A DNA stretch of 64,000 nucleotides from positions 121,156,384 through 121,220,383 of the forward strand of contig NC_133391.1 in assembly GCF_047511655.1 (NCBI RefSeq), in the 5' to 3' direction. This stretch comes from Castor canadensis. Its lineage: Eukaryota > Chordata > Mammalia > Rodentia > Castoridae. Under the pieces are notes generated by a model. That model was not told the DNA's origin, ran no database searches, and saw only the letters and a list, made by a program, of their open reading frames with translations. Below, piece by piece: positions 35,005-45,359 of this stretch. The stretch's first letter is position 1. Each line of letters starts with the position of its first letter. The translations under genes and the position numbers were made by a program.

Positions 35005-35190
35005 TCAGCAGGGGATCTCAACCCTGGATGCATACTGGACTACCTGGGTAGCTTTTAAAATATACCAATCTCAAGTTCAGTTCCCAGAGATTTCTAATTT
35101 AATAGGAGTTGAGGTTAACACTGATGTGTTCAATTCAGTAGAGGCCAGAGTTGGTCTTTTAAATAAGTGATTCTAAGACATAGGCAAGAA
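35005..35190 (+). mobile_element. MER5-like hAT DNA transposon relic
   Basis: 'caggggatctcaaccctgg', 'gcatactggactacctgggt', 'gcttttaaaatataccaatc' and 'ttaaataagtgattctaag' match the order of MER5/MER58-type non-autonomous hAT elements. Non-coding. Confidence 0.6.
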
Positions 35191-35454
35191 ATACACTGGT
35201 TTGGGAGTAGATATACAAACTCTGGGAGTTTAATGGCTTCCCTTTGTTCTTTCATCTTGCTTTGAAGCCCATGTCACGTTTCCCGTTGGCACACCCATCA
35301 AGAATCAACTCCTGTAAGTTTTCTAATCATTCCTTTCCCTTGCACTCCCTCAGCAATTTCATATTAGTTTGGTGCAGATTTTTGTGGTGTATACCTTGTA
35401 GTTAGATTTTGATCAATTTATGCAACCACATCTTCCTACCCAGTTAATTTATAT

Positions 35455-35545
35455 AGTCCTTAAGGGCAGAACTATGTCTTCTGTGACTTCTATTTTCTCT
35501 AAAAGACCCTGCATAGTGGTGCATGTGCAGATGTAGGGAAAATGC
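35455..35545 (+). repeat. L2/MIR-like 3' end relic
   Basis: 'cttaagggcagaactatgtc' followed by 'ccctgcatagtggtgcatg' resembles the conserved 3' end of L2/MIR3 elements. Confidence 0.4.
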
Positions 35546-35644
35546 TGGCTAAATTCATGGCAAAACTGCTCTGGGATTTTGAACCTGTGAGAGGAGGGTG
35601 TGCATGGGGCAAAGAAGAAAAATAAATCAAGTCATGGCATTACT

Positions 35645-36130
35645 GTTGCTATAGCCATCACAGTTTATTTCACTTATATATTCAAGAAACTTATGGAGCC
35701 ATTCCAAGTGGCGATCTTGTTCAGTTTGCTGCAGACTAGACAGATGGCCTTACTCTCATGCGGCTTACAGTCTAGGGAGAGGCATAAAGCCGTCACATAA
35801 ATAAATGCTCCAACAAGCCACTTGAGAGAAACATCTCAAAAGAAAGAAAAGAAGTTCAAGTGGAGAGAGGCACTGGGGGAAAGAGGGCTTTTGGGAATTC
35901 TGGAGAAGGCTTTGCTGAGGGAGGGAACTTTGAGGTTGACTCAGCCATGGGGTTTAGCTTCAGACAGAAGCTCTAGAGGTAGGCAAGTCTATGAGCTCAA
36001 GAAATATAGAGAAGGCCAGTGGGGGCAAACACACTGAACAAGGAGGCCAGTGAGGATGCCAGAGACAAAGACTGTGCCAGTTTCTGGAGGCATTGAAAGT
36101 CACAGCATGGGTTTTATTGTGAGCATTAAT
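35645..36130. repeat. L2-like relic
   Basis: 'ttactctcatgcggcttaca', 'gtctagggagaggcataaag', 'gagaaggctttgctgaggga' and 'ggccagtgaggatgccagag' follow the usual L2 3' arrangement. Two overlapping frames here (one on each strand) are therefore not genes. Confidence 0.55.
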
Positions 36131-36440
36131 GACACTGAAAATTGCATGCAACCTAATTGTAAATCTTAGTCAGTTCTTATGCAGATCAAATCTATGTGGG
36201 CTGCCCTAATTATTTCACACCTTTGGATGGAGGCCTTAAGGAAATTCTAATAGTGACCTGTAGGGTCACTCAGGTTATTGGCAAAATTTGTTTCCTTGCA
36301 GTTGTAGGATCGGGGGCCCTAGCTACATATTAGCTAGCAGCTAAAGGCAACCTACCCTCAGGTGCTAAAGGCTGCCCTCATTCCCTTGCTGTGTGAGCCA
36401 GTTAACTAGCAGACAGGGCTTCTCTATCACAATATAATCA
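36130..36440. other. Unique non-coding sequence
   Basis: Nothing recognised. Confidence 0.4.
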
Positions 36441-36444
36441 TGGA

Positions 36445-36600
36445 AGTGACATCTCACCGTCTTTGCCATATCCTGTTGGGTTAGAAGCAAGTCATAAGTC
36501 CCGCCACACTGAAGGGCAGGTGGTTACACAAGGATGTGAACACCAGGAGGTAAGAATCAAGGGAGGACCCTAGAATCCATCTACCACACTTGATTTTATT
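36445..36600. repeat. Ancient interspersed repeat fragment, family not named
   Basis: 'atcctgttgggttagaagca', 'agtcataagtcccgccacac', 'cacaaggatgtgaacaccag', 'gaggtaagaatcaaggg' and 'catctaccacac' follow a pattern common in mammalian genomes. I cannot assign it to one family from memory. Confidence 0.45.
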
Positions 36601-38185
36601 TAAAAACTAATCTTTGTCTTTGAAATTTATAGCCTACTAATGTGATAAAATTCAGTGGTTACTGATAAAAACAGATGTCTTAAACATTTTTCTTTCATAA
36701 ATACAAACTTTGTTCTCTATGGATGTCTTCTGGGAGTAGACAGGGAGGTTCATTTTTTAAACCATCAGTTTAAAAGTGGTTTTTAAACTCACAAAGGACT
36801 ACACAGTTATTGATTGTTATGACAGCCCAAGGCTACCTCCTATCTTTTTGAGGTAAGATTGCTCTGTCTTGTGATATACGTTCCAAATAAATCTCCTAGA
36901 TTTATCAACCTGGCTGTCTAGGAGGCAAGCTTTCTTTGGAATATTTGCAGAGTGAATGTCCTCTATCCACACTCACAAGATGCTCTTCTATCTTTGGGAA
37001 GAAAGCCAATATAATAAAAAATTGCCAGGAAAAAATGGATCACAGCAAAATAATCTGGGCATTTAACCAGCCTGTGTGTCTGGCAGGCTTGATGTCCATA
37101 GGCTTTCAACAAAGATTTGCCTTTAATTGTCACTCTTTGCCCAGCCAGTATTTACTTCTGGTTGCTTCTGGATAGTTTAGCTCCCAAGACATTAGTCCAA
37201 ATGTGGTGGTGTTAGGTCAGAAATGGTAAGGAGAGGCTGGAAAGATTTCTTATTCCCCCCATGTCCCACCTCTCTCCCAAACCCACTCTCCATGACCACT
37301 GCTCTTCCCTTGATATGAACAGAACACAGTCTTTTCCTTCACTGTTGGTAATTCAAAGGGGGAAATGATCATTTAAAATCCTGTCTAAAGGAGAGATGTG
37401 AACTAACTTCTTTTCAAACATAGACAACCAGTTTAGTTTCTTCTTTAGGAGGTGGCTGTGCCAACCTCTCCAGGTTTCCTGGGTCAAAGAAACAGAATTT
37501 AGAACCTGTAAGTGTTGACTAAGGCAAATTCCACAACTTTGATCACCTAAGTATGAATAAATTATAAAATTACCGTTTAAATTCCCTTTGAAATACATAC
37601 GCACTTAAAAGTGAAGGGGAGAAAGCATTTGGCAGACTACATCTGAGGAATTGCCAGCCATATAATGCTTGACAAAGCCAGATACAGTTTGCCAAACCTG
37701 AACATGGCCAGGTCTGTTCATCTTCACATTAAAGGAACATTAAGGTCTTTATCTATTGACCTTAACCTACTATAAAAAGAGAACTTCAGAATTGAAATTA
37801 ATGTTTCTTTCAAAAAAATGACCTCCTACTGCCTAATTGTTGCTGAGATCCTATACATGATATTGAATATCTAGTGCATGACATCCAACAATGCACCAGG
37901 GTTAAATTTGTAAATAAGTAAAGGATGCCAAAAAAGAGGATTAGGACCAATTAACCTCATTAGGGCAAGCAAATATAACAATAAGTAATGGCTGTTGACT
38001 ACAGTAGATAAAAGTCAAGGAAGATGGCATTATATAAGAGACAAGACTACAATTGTATTGGATGTACAATGGCATTCCAAGGCATTCAAAGTAAGAAATA
38101 TGATGTAGACCCTGTTTTCAAGTTCTCAGAAATAAAGAGGTATTCAAGTAATAATGATGATGACTTGAGTATTTACTATTGGTGT
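36600..38185. other. Unique non-coding sequence
   Basis: AT-rich; short frames only (up to 83 codons) with no recognisable domains. Confidence 0.4.
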
Positions 38186-38189
38186 TACT

Positions 38190-38775
38190 ATTGTTGCCAC
38201 TTATTAGATACATAACATATTCTTAAAATTGGGCTAGGTTTTATGCTAAACCCTTTGCATATATTGTTTATCAACCTCACAGCCTTTCAGTATAAGAATT
38301 TAGTTTGTACAATGACTCCTATAAAATTCTAACCAGAATGTAGAAAACATGGTGTTGGTCATCTGCACCTCAGGCCCCTATGGACAAGGACGTGTGACAG
38401 CTGAGATGCTTGAGACTTAGCAGTCCTTGCAGGTTTCCAACCATTCAGACATAGTGTTTTGCACAACCTGACCTGAAGTGATTCTTTGAAGCCTATCATA
38501 GGACCGTGAGGTAATTGTGAGGGCTAGGTGGTCCAGTCTATGCTCAGTCTTGATAAGAAGATGCTGTAGTGCTTCTTCAAGTTAATAGACAAGTGGGGTT
38601 CATGAATCTACCCAACTAGTCAATTCTGCACTTCTCATATGCAAGATAATACTTATTGAGGGCTTATAGTATACTAGAGACTGTTCTAATACTTTCTATA
38701 TACTATAGTATTTAATCTTTACAATAGCACTAAGATACAGTTTTTAGTGAGGTGACTACTATTTTGAAGTAAGTT
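38190..38775 (-). repeat. Two weak MIR relics with unique spacer
   Basis: Antisense MIR-like segments lie at about 38195-38300 ('gggctaggttttatgctaaa', 'tatcaacctcacagcc') and about 38640-38770 ('gagggcttatagtatactag', 'atttaatctttacaatagca'). The sequence between them is unique. Confidence 0.45.
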
Positions 38776-38784
38776 TTAGAGTTG

Positions 38785-39060
38785 CCTAACCTCTGTAACA
38801 AAAGGCCCCCTAATCTTAGTACCTTCATACAATAAAAAATTTATTTCTTATTTATATCATAGTCCATTTGAGATTGGCAGACATGAAAGGTTTTACAGGT
38901 CAACCTAGTGGTATAACCACTTCTGTGTACATTCCATTGTGCAAAACTGGTCACAGGGTACCACACAGATGCAAAGAGAGAATAGAAAGATGTGGTTTTC
39001 CTTTGCTTCCAGGAGGAAAAAGAGACAAGATGGTAGGCATGTAACAGTGCTTCTGCCATA
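38785..39060 (-). repeat. Ancient interspersed repeat, family not named
   Basis: 'tgtaacaaaaggccccctaa', 'aaaaaatttatttcttattt', 'attccattgtgcaaaactgg' and 'caagatggtaggcatgtaac' follow a known mammalian LTR/DNA-repeat pattern (in antisense) that I cannot name with confidence. Confidence 0.35.
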
Positions 39061-39061
39061 G

Positions 39062-39235
39062 ATAGGTACTGTTATTATCCCTGCTTTGTAGTTGAGGTAC
39101 TCAACTTTATAGTTGAGTACTCAAAATCACACAATTTGATACCTGATATCACAAAACCAGTAAGTGTGATGGGAATTAAAACACAAGCAGTCTTAGTCCC
39201 ATGCTCCTGGTTGTAACCACTACTCTCCACTGCCC
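39062..39235 (-). repeat. MIR SINE with a local duplicated palindrome
   Basis: Antisense MIR ends are clear ('ggtactgttattatccctgc', 'caaaaccagtaagtgtgatg', 'cccatgctcctggttgtaac'). Between them 'tagttgaggtactcaact' (39089-39106) is followed by 'tagttgagtactcaa' (39110-39124), a near-copy. The second contains the perfect 12-bp palindrome TTGAGTACTCAA. Confidence 0.7.
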
Positions 39236-39374
39236 CTCAATTATGATACAGGTTCAGAAATATTATGCTTAATTCATCACTGTTTCACCCCAGATCTGGC
39301 CTAGACTATTATTTTTATATTTTTAGTTGGGTAAGTATGCTATATACAGAGCCCCAATCACAAAGCACATGGAA

Positions 39375-39448
39375 AGTCAGTTATTCAAGCAAGCACAGGC
39401 CCTGTGTTCAATTCCCAGTACCCAGCCCCCTAAAAAAGAAAGAAAAAG
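39375..39448 (+). repeat. ID-like SINE fragment with A-rich tail
   Basis: 'gttattcaagcaagcacagg', 'ccctgtgttcaattcccagt', then an A/G-rich tail at 39432-39452. It is the tRNA-related half of the local SINE family. Confidence 0.55.
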
Positions 39449-39454
39449 AAAAGT

Positions 39455-41290
39455 CAGTTATTCAAAGAAAACAAGATTCTACATTCTGTAGAAACATTGC
39501 ACATTAATCCTCCATTCCTACCTCCCATATTCTTTCCCAATCTCAGACCTACCTTCTCATTACTAACTACCACTACTACCACTAATATGTCCCATCCCAA
39601 AAGTAAGAATACGAAAGCAAAAAGAAGAATTGTAACAAAGTGCTGACAACACTTGGGAAGGTCACAGGGAGTTTAGTGAGTTAATATCTGCCTTCACCTG
39701 GAATTAACCAGACATTTGGCTCTTTTCCTATCATGGATCGATGGTTACAAATATTAAGTCATGAGCTATGACTGAGTTTAGCTCAACTTCAACCTTGTGC
39801 AAGATGGAACATGACTTTCCTTACCCACTTTTCTATGTCTCATGTGTATAAAGACATTAGAAACCCTATCACTGAGGTTCCCAGAGTTGCCTTTTCCTGA
39901 AGTCTTAAAGACAACCTCAAGCTGGCCTGGTCAGACCCTTGGAAAGCTCCTGAATCCTGCCTGTCAGATGTGCACATGTCAACACACCACCTGTTCTGAC
40001 AGGAAACCAATTTTCTACTGTATTTCTTCCTCCCTTGGGAAATATGCTGGTTTCTGGCATCTGTCCCCACTTATCCTGCTTCACACACTGAGACAAAAGA
40101 GTCATTTTGTTTCTCAAGCCATTTTCCCCAGTTTTTTTGAAAAACTATTTGAGTTCTCTCTCAACAGGCATGTTGGCTACTTTGTCTTCCTCCTCTTTAT
40201 GTATTTAAGACAATTGTTTTTGCTTGTATAATATTCTTGTTCCATTTCCTTTGCACTTCCCTTATTTGATTCTGCATGGTAGAATTCTCCAATTCTACCT
40301 CTACTTGCTACCTTTGAATATATGACAGAACCCTCTTCAGTAATCTAAGATGTTTTCATCTGTATTGGCTGCTAATGTTACTTATTTTTATTGCTATTCT
40401 AGAATCTTTTGACATTTATCTGTAGACAAGTCTGAGTCTTTGCTTTACTCCCTCCTGGTAGCACACTCTGATGTATAGATAGCATGAATGGGGAAACATG
40501 ACAATATTAAAATATGGCCTTAACTATTGAGCTGTGCTTTAAGAAACACTGTTTTATGGATTTTCAAAAGAGCTTAAGACTTTCTCTCTCTCTCTTTTTT
40601 CCCCTGAAGTCCTACCATCTCTGTTGTTTTAGACATGATTTCTTTGTAGTATGAAAAACAGCAAGTTCTGAGGTGGTTGTCTGACTGCAGTGTAGGCAGG
40701 TCAGATGGATTTTCTTCTTCCTACAGAATCATTCTGTGATCTTGAAAAAGCAGAGCTGCAGGACAAAGTGTATTTAAAGAAAGATATTATGGGACCAGAA
40801 GTCACTTCTGTGACTCAGATCTCTCCCATTTTAAGCAAGTCATCTGAACACTGTGTACTTTGGTTTTGTCTTTTTATAAAAAGGAAGCCAATAAAAATGT
40901 AGCACTCAAAATGTAGGCTTCTAAGAAACTTCCAATAAATGGGCCATTAAAATCATCTTTGAAGTAGTATGGTGAAAAACTAATGAACTTACCACAGCTA
41001 TGTTTCCTAGGAATTGGTGTTTTTGGAAACATTCCATGCCTTCCTTCCTCCTACCAAACTTTCAGCCAGTTCTTTACCGAATACTCTTCCAGTGAGCAAT
41101 ACTTAGTTTTGCCTCCTATGTTTCAAGGAGCATAAAAATTTTAATGAAAAACATGGAAAGGCAGGGTGTCATCATATTTGTAGTACATGGTCTTGGACAT
41201 GATATGGGTTTCCCTGTCCACACCCCTGTACCCTCTCCAAGATACCTTGTTACAATATTGAACTGTTGCAAGTTGTCCAGAAAAAAAACC
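39455..41290. other. Unique non-coding sequence
   Basis: No repeat recognised. The 129-codon plus frame at 39842-40231 overlaps two minus frames and shows no domain; its hydrophobic C-terminus follows from local T-richness. No gene called. Confidence 0.4.
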
Positions 41291-41294
41291 TGTC

Positions 41295-41455
41295 AGCCGA
41301 AATCCTGGCTCTCCCCTGATTAGCTGTGTGATTTTCAGCAAGAGCTATCACATCTTTGAGCCTTTGTGTCCTTGTAAATGAAGACCTCTTTGGGGACTGA
41401 GGATTAAATGAGGAAAAGCATAAGAGGCACTTAATATAGTGACTGCCATTCACAA
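41295..41455 (+). repeat. MIR SINE
   Basis: Sense MIR: 'gaaatcctggctctcccctg', 'ttagctgtgtgattttcagc', 'tttgagcctttgtgtccttg', 'taaatgaagacctctttggg', 'gactgaggattaaatgagga', then 'gcacttaatatagtgactg'. Well kept. Confidence 0.9.
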
Positions 41456-41459
41456 CCAT

Positions 41460-41812
41460 TTGCTCTCCCAGAAGCTCAATGGGGATATTTTTATCATATT
41501 AAGTTAGTCACCATCCTTCCTTCCTTCAAAAAGTCTTTTCTGGAAAATCCTGTTTTCCTAGGTTTCTTTGGCTTTTATAGTTGATTGCCACAAGGAAAGA
41601 GAGGGTGGGCACTCAATAAAACGCAGAGGTTTTCATTTACCGCTGAATGAAAAAAAGCTGACTTTTTTAGGTCAAAGTGTAACAATAACCTTGAAATGAA
41701 GCTTTTAAAAGAGACCAGAACTTTCTACATTGTAAAGCTGGTGTGCCACATAAACCGAATGAAGGATAAAAAAGTGATTGTTTTAACACATGCAAATGTC
41801 AATGCCTTTTCA
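41460..41812. other. Non-repeat block, possible conserved regulatory DNA
   Basis: No repeat recognised before the L1 begins at about 41815. It contains a nuclear-receptor-like AGGTCAAAGTGT at 41669-41680 and a CpG-containing patch near 41620-41645. Speculative only. Confidence 0.2.
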
Positions 41813-42605
41813 TGATAAAAAACACAACAAACTGGATGAATGTATCTCAACGCAATAAAGGCCACATACCATATTGAACTCAGCTAGCATCATATTCAGG
41901 GGTGAGAAACTGAAAATTTTTCCTCTATAATCAGGAACAAAACAAGGATGCTCACCCTCATCATGTCTAATCAATGTAGTTTTGGAAGTGCTAGCCACAG
42001 CAATTAGGTAAGAAATTGAAACAAAAGGAATCAAAATTGGAAAGAAAGGAAGAGGTAACATTGCAGATGACTTCATCATATATGTAGGAAACCCTAAATA
42101 TTCCACAAACTGTGCTACAACAATGCAGTAAAATTACACTATATAAAATTAGCATAAAAATATTTGTGTTCCTATGCACTAACCAAAAAAATGAACAATC
42201 CAAAAAAGAAAACAATTCTATTTTCAACATCAAAAAGAATAAAATATTTAACTAAAGTGGTTAAAGATTTATACATGAAAACTATAAAACATTGATGAAA
42301 CAAATCAAAGAGGAAACAAATAAACGGAAAGACATTGCATGTTGGTGGGTTGGAAAAGTTGATCTAGTTAAAAGCAGAAAATTTTACTACACAATGCAAT
42401 CTAAGATTCAATGCTACCCCCACCAAAATCCCATGAATTTTTTTTTTATAGAAAGAGAAAAAATTCTAAAATTTATATTTAAGTATAAACAATCCATAAT
42501 GCCACAATGGCCAAAGTGACTTGAGAAAGAATAAAGTCAAAGACATGGTACTTCTTGATTTCAAAATATAGAACAAATACTATGGTAATAATGATAAATA
42601 AAAAA

Positions 42606-42822
42606 TGGGCATTGGTGGTTCACATCTGTAATCTTAGCTACTTGGGAGGTTGAGATCAGGAGGATTACTGTTTGAGGCCAGTTGGGGCAAATAGTTTGTG
42701 AGCCTCATCTCCAAAATAACCAGAGCAAAATGAACTGGAGTTATGACTCAAGAGGTAAAGTGTTTGTTTTGAAAGCATGAAGCCCTAAGTTCAAACCCAA
42801 GTATCACCAATATGTATATAGT
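42606..42822 (+). repeat. B1 + ID-like dimeric SINE, nested in L1
   Basis: 'tggtggttcacatctgtaat', 'tgggaggttgagatcaggag', 'ccagttggggcaaatagttt', then the ID-like half 'atgactcaagaggtaaagtg' and 'aagttcaaacccaagtatca'. L1 text resumes right after, at 'gtactgatataaag'. Same family as the elements at 11312 and 63593. Confidence 0.9.
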
Positions 42823-42990
42823 ACTGATATAAAGACAAACATATAGAGCAATGGAAGGGAACAAAGAGCCCAGAAATACACCCACACATATACAATCCAA
42901 GCAGTGCCAAGACTGCATAATAGGGGAAAGATAGCCTTTTCAACAAACGGTTTTTGAGAAAACTGGATATCCACATGTGAAAGAAGAACA

Positions 42991-43121
42991 TTGGCCAGGT
43001 GTAGTGGTCCTGTCATCCCAGCACCTGGGAGTCTAAGAAAGAAGGCTTTTAAGTTCAAAGCCCACCTGAGCTACACAGTGAGAACTTGTCTCAAAAACCA
43101 AACCAAACCAACAACAAAAAA
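42991..43121 (+). repeat. B1-like SINE monomer, nested in L1
   Basis: 'ggccaggtgtagtggtcctg', 'tcatcccagcacctgggag', 'agcccacctgagctacacag', 'tgagaacttgtctcaaaaac', then an A-rich tail. It lacks an ID-like part, so it is a plain B1-type monomer. The L1 continues at 'gaatgaaattgggtacc'. Confidence 0.88.
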
Positions 43122-43972
43122 GAATGAAATTGGGTACCTATCTTATGCTATACACAAAAATGCAAAAAATGGACTTAACTACTTAAGTATAAGACGTGAA
43201 ATGATAAGACTCCAGGAAGAAAACATAGGGGAAACTTACTTGATTTTCACCCTGTGTTTTTACCTAATTGGTTTTGGCAATGATTTCTTGGATTTTTGAC
43301 ATCAAAATCATACAATGAACACAAAATCAAACAAGCGAAACTATTATAAAACTTAAGACAGTTCTGCACAGCAAAAGAAATAATGAAATGAAAAGGTGAC
43401 CTATGGAATGGGAAAAAACATTTTCAAGCCATGTATCTGATAAAGGGCTAGTAGCCAAAACATATAAGAAACTCTTACAACTCAATAGCAAAAATATTAA
43501 ATAACACTATCTAAAACCAGCAAAGGACTTCAATGCATTTTTCTTAAAATAAGACATAAAAATAGCTGAGTACAAGAAAGGTACTCAACATCATTAATAA
43601 TCAGGGAAATGCAAATTAAAATCACAAATTGATTTTATCTCACACCTGTTAGGCTGGCTATTATCAAAAAGGTCAAAAGATAGCAATTGTTGGTGAGGAT
43701 GTGGAGAAAAGGGAACACTTTTGGTGGGAATGCAAACTACTATTGGCATTATGGGAAAAGAGTATGGAGGTTCCTCAAAAAAGTACAACTAGAACTACCA
43801 TATGTTCCCACAATATTGCTTCTGGATATATAGTCAAAGGAAATGAAATCAGGACGCCTAACAGCTGTCACCTCTCAAAAGGTTATTGCAGCACAATTAC
43901 AATAGGCAAGATGTGGAGTCAAGCTTAAGTGGCCATCAATAAATAAATGGATTAAAAAAATGGGGTTCAATA

Positions 43973-44450
43973 AGCCTGCCTTATTCCTGGATTTATCACA
44001 CATGGTTTTGACCAAACACAGTCAAAAAATTTAATAAACAAAAAAATCAAAAGAAATTTCAAAAAACAAAAAAATTTAAATTCCTGCACCCATCACGCAG
44101 CTCAGTTGATGAGAAGTTCTTGTCAGTCCCATGTCATCATCAGTTGTGTTTAAATTGCTGTGTGATCTTCTGAGTGTTTCCCTGACCTTAATTTTGTGAT
44201 AATATGCTTCCCAAAAAGCAAATGGTGTTCAAAAGCTCAGTAAAAGATAAAGTGCTTAATAGAGATGATAAAGTAAAAATTTGAGATGTGTTGAAAGGCG
44301 GTATGTCTTAGCAGAGTTGGGTGGTGGTATGGGAAAAGTGAGTAAAGCATCTGCAGTCTAGTTCTGAACTCTGCATCCTAAGCATTTGTGGCTTTTCCTC
44401 AATTGTGGTTGCCTTGGAAACATATACCCACAAGAACCAAGAATCTACTG
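43973..44450 (+). mobile_element. Tigger/MER2-like DNA transposon, nested in L1
   Basis: Diverged terminal parts resemble MER2/Tigger ends ('gccttattcctggatttat' on the left, 'tgtggttgccttggaaac' on the right). The middle (about 44210-44350) resembles the start of a pogo-type transposase but has stop codons. The target dinucleotide TA is duplicated at 43971-43972 and 44451-44452. It is a deleted, dead element of about 478 bases. Confidence 0.75.
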
Positions 44451-44698
44451 TATAGAATGCTATCCGGCCTTAAAAAAGAGATCCTGATGCTAGTGACAAC
44501 ATGGATGAATCTGGAGGTGACTGTGCTAAGTGAAATAAGTGAGGCACATAAACAAATACTGGATGATCTCATTTACATAGGGACTTTAAAAATGTCTTTG
44601 TAAAAAGAGGAAGTGAGGGGTATAAGAAAAAACATTATCTGATTAGATGGGAAAGCAATAAACCATCATCTGGATCAAAATCCTAGAAGGAAGAAGTC

Positions 44699-44770
44699 TT
44701 TTTTTCCTTTTAATTAAGGTCTCACTAGGTAGCCCTGGCTAGTTTCCAACTCTCAATCTTCCTGCTTCAA
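44699..44770 (-). repeat. B1-like SINE fragment
   Basis: Antisense B1: 'aaggtctcactaggtagccc', 'tggctagtttccaactctca', 'atcttcctgc', preceded by a T-rich stretch (44699-44712). Confidence 0.7.
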
Positions 44771-44868
44771 TTTAAATTCACTGTTGATTCCTTGTTGATT
44801 ATCTCTGTTTGCCTGTAGCTTTACTTCAATTTTCAATAAAGAATGAAGAGAAATAAAAAAAAAAAATG
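44771..44868 (+). other. Possible retroposed 3' end with poly(A)
   Basis: An AATAAA at 44835-44840 precedes an A-run (44854-44866) by about 13 bases, as at the 3' end of a retroposed transcript. I recognise no parent gene and found no target duplication. It could instead be the A-rich tail of an old LINE or SINE. Confidence 0.3.
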
Positions 44869-44869
44869 C

Positions 44870-45235
44870 TGTAGGATGCTGGACTAGAGAGAGGCAGAGA
44901 AATGTCTGAGAGATGAGCTGTGCAGAAGGTCATTTATAACGCTGCAGTCTCATGACAGGAGACTATGGGAGAAACCTTTAACTTCTACCCCAAGAATGAA
45001 GTGTCAATGAGACAAGCTGCATCGAGCTGCGTCACATTTCTCGTGGTCCAAAGAGGCTGAGAATGACCCAAGGAACAGAAGAAATGGAGTCACCCTGAAG
45101 TGGAAAGCTTTACTTTGATAGATTTGGAAATGAAGGACTCTAGAATGAGGTAAGATCTGAGAAAAAATAAAGAATCTAAGTTTTCATTTGCACATCTGAA
45201 TTTGATATATACATTTTGCCCATTATACAGAGGTA
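44870..45235. other. Unique non-coding sequence
   Basis: Nothing recognised. Confidence 0.4.
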
Positions 45236-45237
45236 AA

Positions 45238-45355
45238 TGAGAACTGGTCTCATAACAAGCTTGCATTCAATTTGTTTATTTGTAAGGTAGTGGTGTATTT
45301 TGCATAGGACATCTAACTACCTCACAGAGCTGTGGTGGACAAAGAAAGCTAAGTT
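45238..45355 (+). repeat. MIR SINE relic
   Basis: Sense MIR: 'gagaactggtctcataacaa', 'tcaatttgtttatttgtaag', 'ctacctcacagagctgtggt', 'ggacaaagaaagctaag'. Confidence 0.55.
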
Positions 45356-45359
45356 TTAA

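Larger units (their letters stand above)
41815..44640 (+). mobile_element. Old LINE-1 ORF2 3' half, interrupted by three younger insertions
   Basis: Sense-strand L1 ORF2 text is followed from the reverse transcriptase region ('aacaaactggatgaatg' at 41827, 'cattgcagatgacttcatc' at 42058-42076) through the C-terminal domain ('gtgaggatgtggagaaaagg', 'aatgctatccggcc', 'aacatggatgaatctggag'). All frames are broken. The host copy is split by a SINE (42606-42822), a B1 (42991-43121) and a Tigger (43973-44450). Confidence 0.9.

Noticed and set aside
40690..40905. Exon-like segment with a polypyrimidine-AG before 40728
   Set aside because: The acceptor-like 'ttcttcttcctacag' is followed by an open frame of 58 codons, but there is no donor or homology, and such motifs are common by chance.
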